The position numbers and the translations under genes were made by a program. A DNA stretch of 64,000 nt from Colias croceus (lineage: Eukaryota; Arthropoda; Insecta; Lepidoptera; Pieridae), in contig NC_059537.1 of the NCBI RefSeq assembly GCF_905220415.1, positions 5,431,622 through 5,495,621 on the forward strand, read 5' to 3'. This document shows positions 60,636 through 64,000 of the stretch, one piece after another. Every line of letters begins with the position of its first letter. Positions within the stretch are counted from its first letter, which is position 1. The notes under the pieces were generated by a model that saw only the letters and a list, made by a program, of their open reading frames with translations, ran no database searches and was not told where the DNA came from.

Positions 60636-63600
60636 ATTAAGGTGATTGCTACGATCTGTTCCCAGCCAATGTCCCGCTAGATGGCGCTGAATTCTACATT
60701 TCTAGTTTATTTGAGTTTTTGCGTAATTGGAAAAGATTAAGGTCGTAGGAATAGTCATGGCGATTACTGAATATTATATTTTATTTAAATATGTCATATC
60801 ATTGCCTTAAAATCCACCCAATTCGGTAAAACCATGCGTTTTAACATCTGTCATTGCATACAGGGTCGTTTACACACACAGACGTATACAAAAATGATAA
60901 AGATTGAACTCTAGATGGCGTGAATGTAAAACAAGTTTGGCGTGTATGTATTTGAGTAGTTAGTAGCATATTATATTCTGAATTTCTGATCCATGCCTAT
61001 TCACTCAAAACTACCTAATAACACTAATGATTTGTAACAGTAAATTATTTCAATAGGTAGGTATTTGAACATTTCCCAACAAGACGTAAGAATAATTATT
61101 CGTAGGTATACAAGATACAATAACAAATCTAATACACTATTTATTATTTTATTATTTACTAGCGGTCCGCCCCGGCTTCGCCCGTGGTACATGTTTACGT
61201 TTTCTCTCCATAAGAAGTAAGAACCATCCTCGTACTTCAAGGAATATAATAAAAAAAGAATTATCGAAATCGGTTCAGCCGTTCTCGAGTTATGCGCTTA
61301 CCAACACATTTTGCGATTCATTTTTATATTAGACTAGCGGTCCGCCCCGGCTTCGCCCGTGGTACATGTTTACGTTTTCTCTACATAAGAACCATCCTCG
61401 TACTTCAAGGAATATAATAAAAAAAGAATTATCGAAATCGGTTCAGCCGTTCTCGAGTTATGCGCTTACCAACACATTTTGCGATTCATTTATATATATA
61501 TAAGATTATGTGAAAATAACCAGGAAGGTGAAAAACATATTTACGAAAACATAGTAACATATGGCTGTCGCTACAATAATTATATTTCAATTTTATCTTT
61601 TTATACCTAGTAGAACTGGCCGACGAATAAAAAAAATCGTATTAGAATACAATATATTACGGAACAAAAATAGGATTGTAACTGAATTAGGTAGGTATGT
61701 TTGTTTCTGGGCGCACCGTTTTCGACGACGCGACGCGACGCGCGACGTAAGCGTATAGGTATAGGTACCTACTTTGCTAAAACAAACTAATAAAATTGTG
61801 TGTCTGTCTGAAAATTCGGAAAAGCATATTTTGCAAGTTTGTGATTACTTTGATAGTTTACCGATTTATAATAATTGTAATTGTAATTGTATAATATATA
61901 ATTTGCAATGTGGTGAAATTTCATAAAAATCACGGGCCAATTTTTTGTTTTGAATCCCACCGAAAATATAATTGCGTTATTAGAATAATTAATTACTATA
62001 CCTACCCACGATCAATTATTACAATATAGTCTCAAATGCATACTAGAGAAATATTGCAATTTGATTCAATTAAAATGCATAGCATACAAAAATAAATTCA
62101 CAACACAAGAAATTCCGCGCGCAAATCATAGCGCGTGTCAATGAAATCAAGAATGTTTTATATCAAGCCGACCGCGACGCGGACGAGCGACGACGCGACG
62201 CCGAACAAAAGTACCTACGACGGACGACCACGCTTCGAGTTGCCAAACACACAGCCAAACAACAATAATGAGTAATAAATTGTTTACAAAAAAAACAAGT
62301 TTTCCATTTTTCTGTATGAGTAGACAGAACTTCAAAACGCCACCTGCTACGGTTTATATTATGAACGATGGTTATAAAAATAAAAGTTATATTTGTTGGT
62401 GTAAACTATTTTATTGATCAATAATTTTGGAATTTAAAACTGTCAACATTGATTACAATAAAACGCAGTTTTATTTTATTACACTATTGTTTTTTTATCA
62501 AAACATGTATTTGAAGTACCATATAATATTATGCTGATCCAAGCATTTTCACTCAAAACTAATATCACTAATGATTTGTAAAAGTAAATTATTTCAATAT
62601 ACATTTCATAACCAACAAGTAAGAATAATTATTATTATTCCTACCTACAACAACAAACCTAAAACACTATTTACTATGGGAAAATAACCAGGAAGGTGAA
62701 AAACATTATATTATTATTTACGATTTCGACGCACTCGACTTTTAGTAAAATATAGTAGGTAAACATAATATTATGGTTTTGATTTTTGCTACTAGTATAA
62801 GAAAACTGCGTGTTCAAACTACTTGTTTGTCTGTCTGAAAATTCGGAAGTACTTTGGTAGTTTACCGATTTATAATAATATTGTATATATCGTTGTTTAA
62901 AAAATATTCAAACACAATAAAATATGATATAGGTACTGATTTATCACTGGTTTCAGTGATGAACTGATGAGTCAATGTTAGCCACTATACTTTCGTCATA
63001 CGTGTGTTATGTGTATGATTGATGTGATTTGCAACGTGGTGATATTTCAGAAAAATCACGGGTCAAATTGTCCCACCGAAAATATAACTGCGTTATAAGA
63101 ATAACTATACCTACGATAAATTATACATAATACAATATAGTCTCAAATGCATACTAGTGAAATATTTTATTTGAATCAATAAAAAAAAAAAAAAAAATAA
63201 TAATAATAATACAAAAATAAATTCACAACACAAGAAAATCCGCGCGCAAATCATAGCGCGTGACAATGAAATCAAGAACTTTCGAGCCGACGCGGACGCG
63301 ACGCGGACGACGAAGGAGCCTAACAAAAGTAACTACCTACAATCATAGGCGGCTCGTGACAAAATTGTATGGCCGTGTTCACTTGAAATAAAACAACGAA
63401 AATAGGTACCTACAATAGCGTTAGCAGTACAAAAAAAATGAGCACCACATTATAAATGTCTATTTAATATTTATACACTAAAAATTATAGAGTATTTCAA
63501 AACGAATTCAATTATTATTTAGCAATAATTAGAAAATCCCCGAATTTGCATTCGTGATCGTATTCATAGTGTTTGTCTACACTAATATTATAAAGAGGAA

Positions 63601-64000
63601 AACTTTGTTTGTTTGTTTGATTGTAATGAATAGGCTCATAAACTACTGGACATTTTACCAATGTTTGCAAGTTTGTGATTACTTTGATAGTTTACCGATT
63701 TATAATAATTGTATACTTATATCATTGTTTAAAAATATTCAAACACAATATGATATAGGTACTGATTTATCACTGGTTTCAGTGATGAACTGATGAGTCA
63801 ATGTTAGCCACAATACTAATCACTTTCGTCATACATGTGTATGAACTATGATTGATGTGATTTGCAATGTGGTGAAATTTCATAAAAATCACGGGCCAAT
63901 TTTTTGTTTTGAATCCCACCGAAAATACATATATTACTAATTGCGTTATTAGAATAATTAATTACTATACCCACGATCAATTATTACAATTTACAATATA
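60636..64000. repeat. Tandem duplication, copy 2 (truncated by window end)
   Basis: At least 3365 bp matching 56009 onward. Differences seen are few: three fewer A in the poly-A run near 61421, one base in the A/AAT run near 63196, and four extra bases near 63330. The window ends before the unit does, so a third copy cannot be excluded. Confidence 0.9.

Noticed and set aside
56374..63793. Pairs of identical short frames about 4.6 kb apart (e.g. 56937 and 61561)
   Set aside because: Identity reflects the DNA duplication, not protein conservation. One frame changes with poly-A length, and none has a domain.

Overview
This window looks like nuclear DNA of a moth or butterfly (Lepidoptera). It is AT-rich, has spliced genes with GT-AG and GC-AG introns, tRNA-derived SINEs of lepidopteran type (one with a CAT/ATG-repeat tail), many short repeats ending in TATAATATTA-like or GCTAGT tails, and dense TAGGTAC motifs. 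The species cannot be fixed from the sequence alone.

Left end (1-6.1 kb): two divergent genes share a short intergenic region. On the minus strand are the first two coding exons of an unidentified gene that leaves the window. On the plus strand is a complete six-exon gene for a leucine-rich-repeat protein of about 492 residues, best read as the axonemal dynein regulatory complex subunit DRC5/TCTE1.

From 6.2 to 15 kb there is no convincing gene. It holds a 0.9 kb terminal-inverted-repeat element with a GATA target duplication, a hairpin, and two tRNA-derived SINEs.

15.0-26.1 kb is a nest of two LTR retroelements. The outer one (minus strand) is an errantivirus-like Ty3/Gypsy element with gag, protease, the tail of pol and an F-like env. 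Its reverse transcriptase, RNase H and integrase core are absent and its env carries an in-frame stop. The inner one (plus strand) is a BEL/Pao element inserted in the protease with a CTGTT target duplication. It has one open 1357-codon frame but lacks RNase H and the integrase core. The outer LTRs are identical while the inner LTRs differ at roughly ten places. That is the reverse of what simple nesting predicts and suggests the nest may have moved as one unit.

26.2-30.7 kb is intergenic, with a 1.25 kb inverted-repeat element and one interspersed repeat. 30.7-51.8 kb (minus strand) is a divergent nicotinic acetylcholine receptor alpha subunit. Ten exons can be assembled in phase from the N-terminal ligand-binding region through TM4; only the signal-peptide exon is missing. 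It has a Cys-loop, a vicinal Cys pair, four membrane segments, a cluster of six cysteines in the cytoplasmic loop and a GC-AG intron. Its introns hold many MITE-like and LINE/SINE-tail repeats.

The right end (56.0-64 kb) is a tandem duplication. A 4627 bp unit is followed directly by a second, nearly identical copy that runs off the window. The unit itself contains degenerate internal repeats with CGACGCG-rich tracts.
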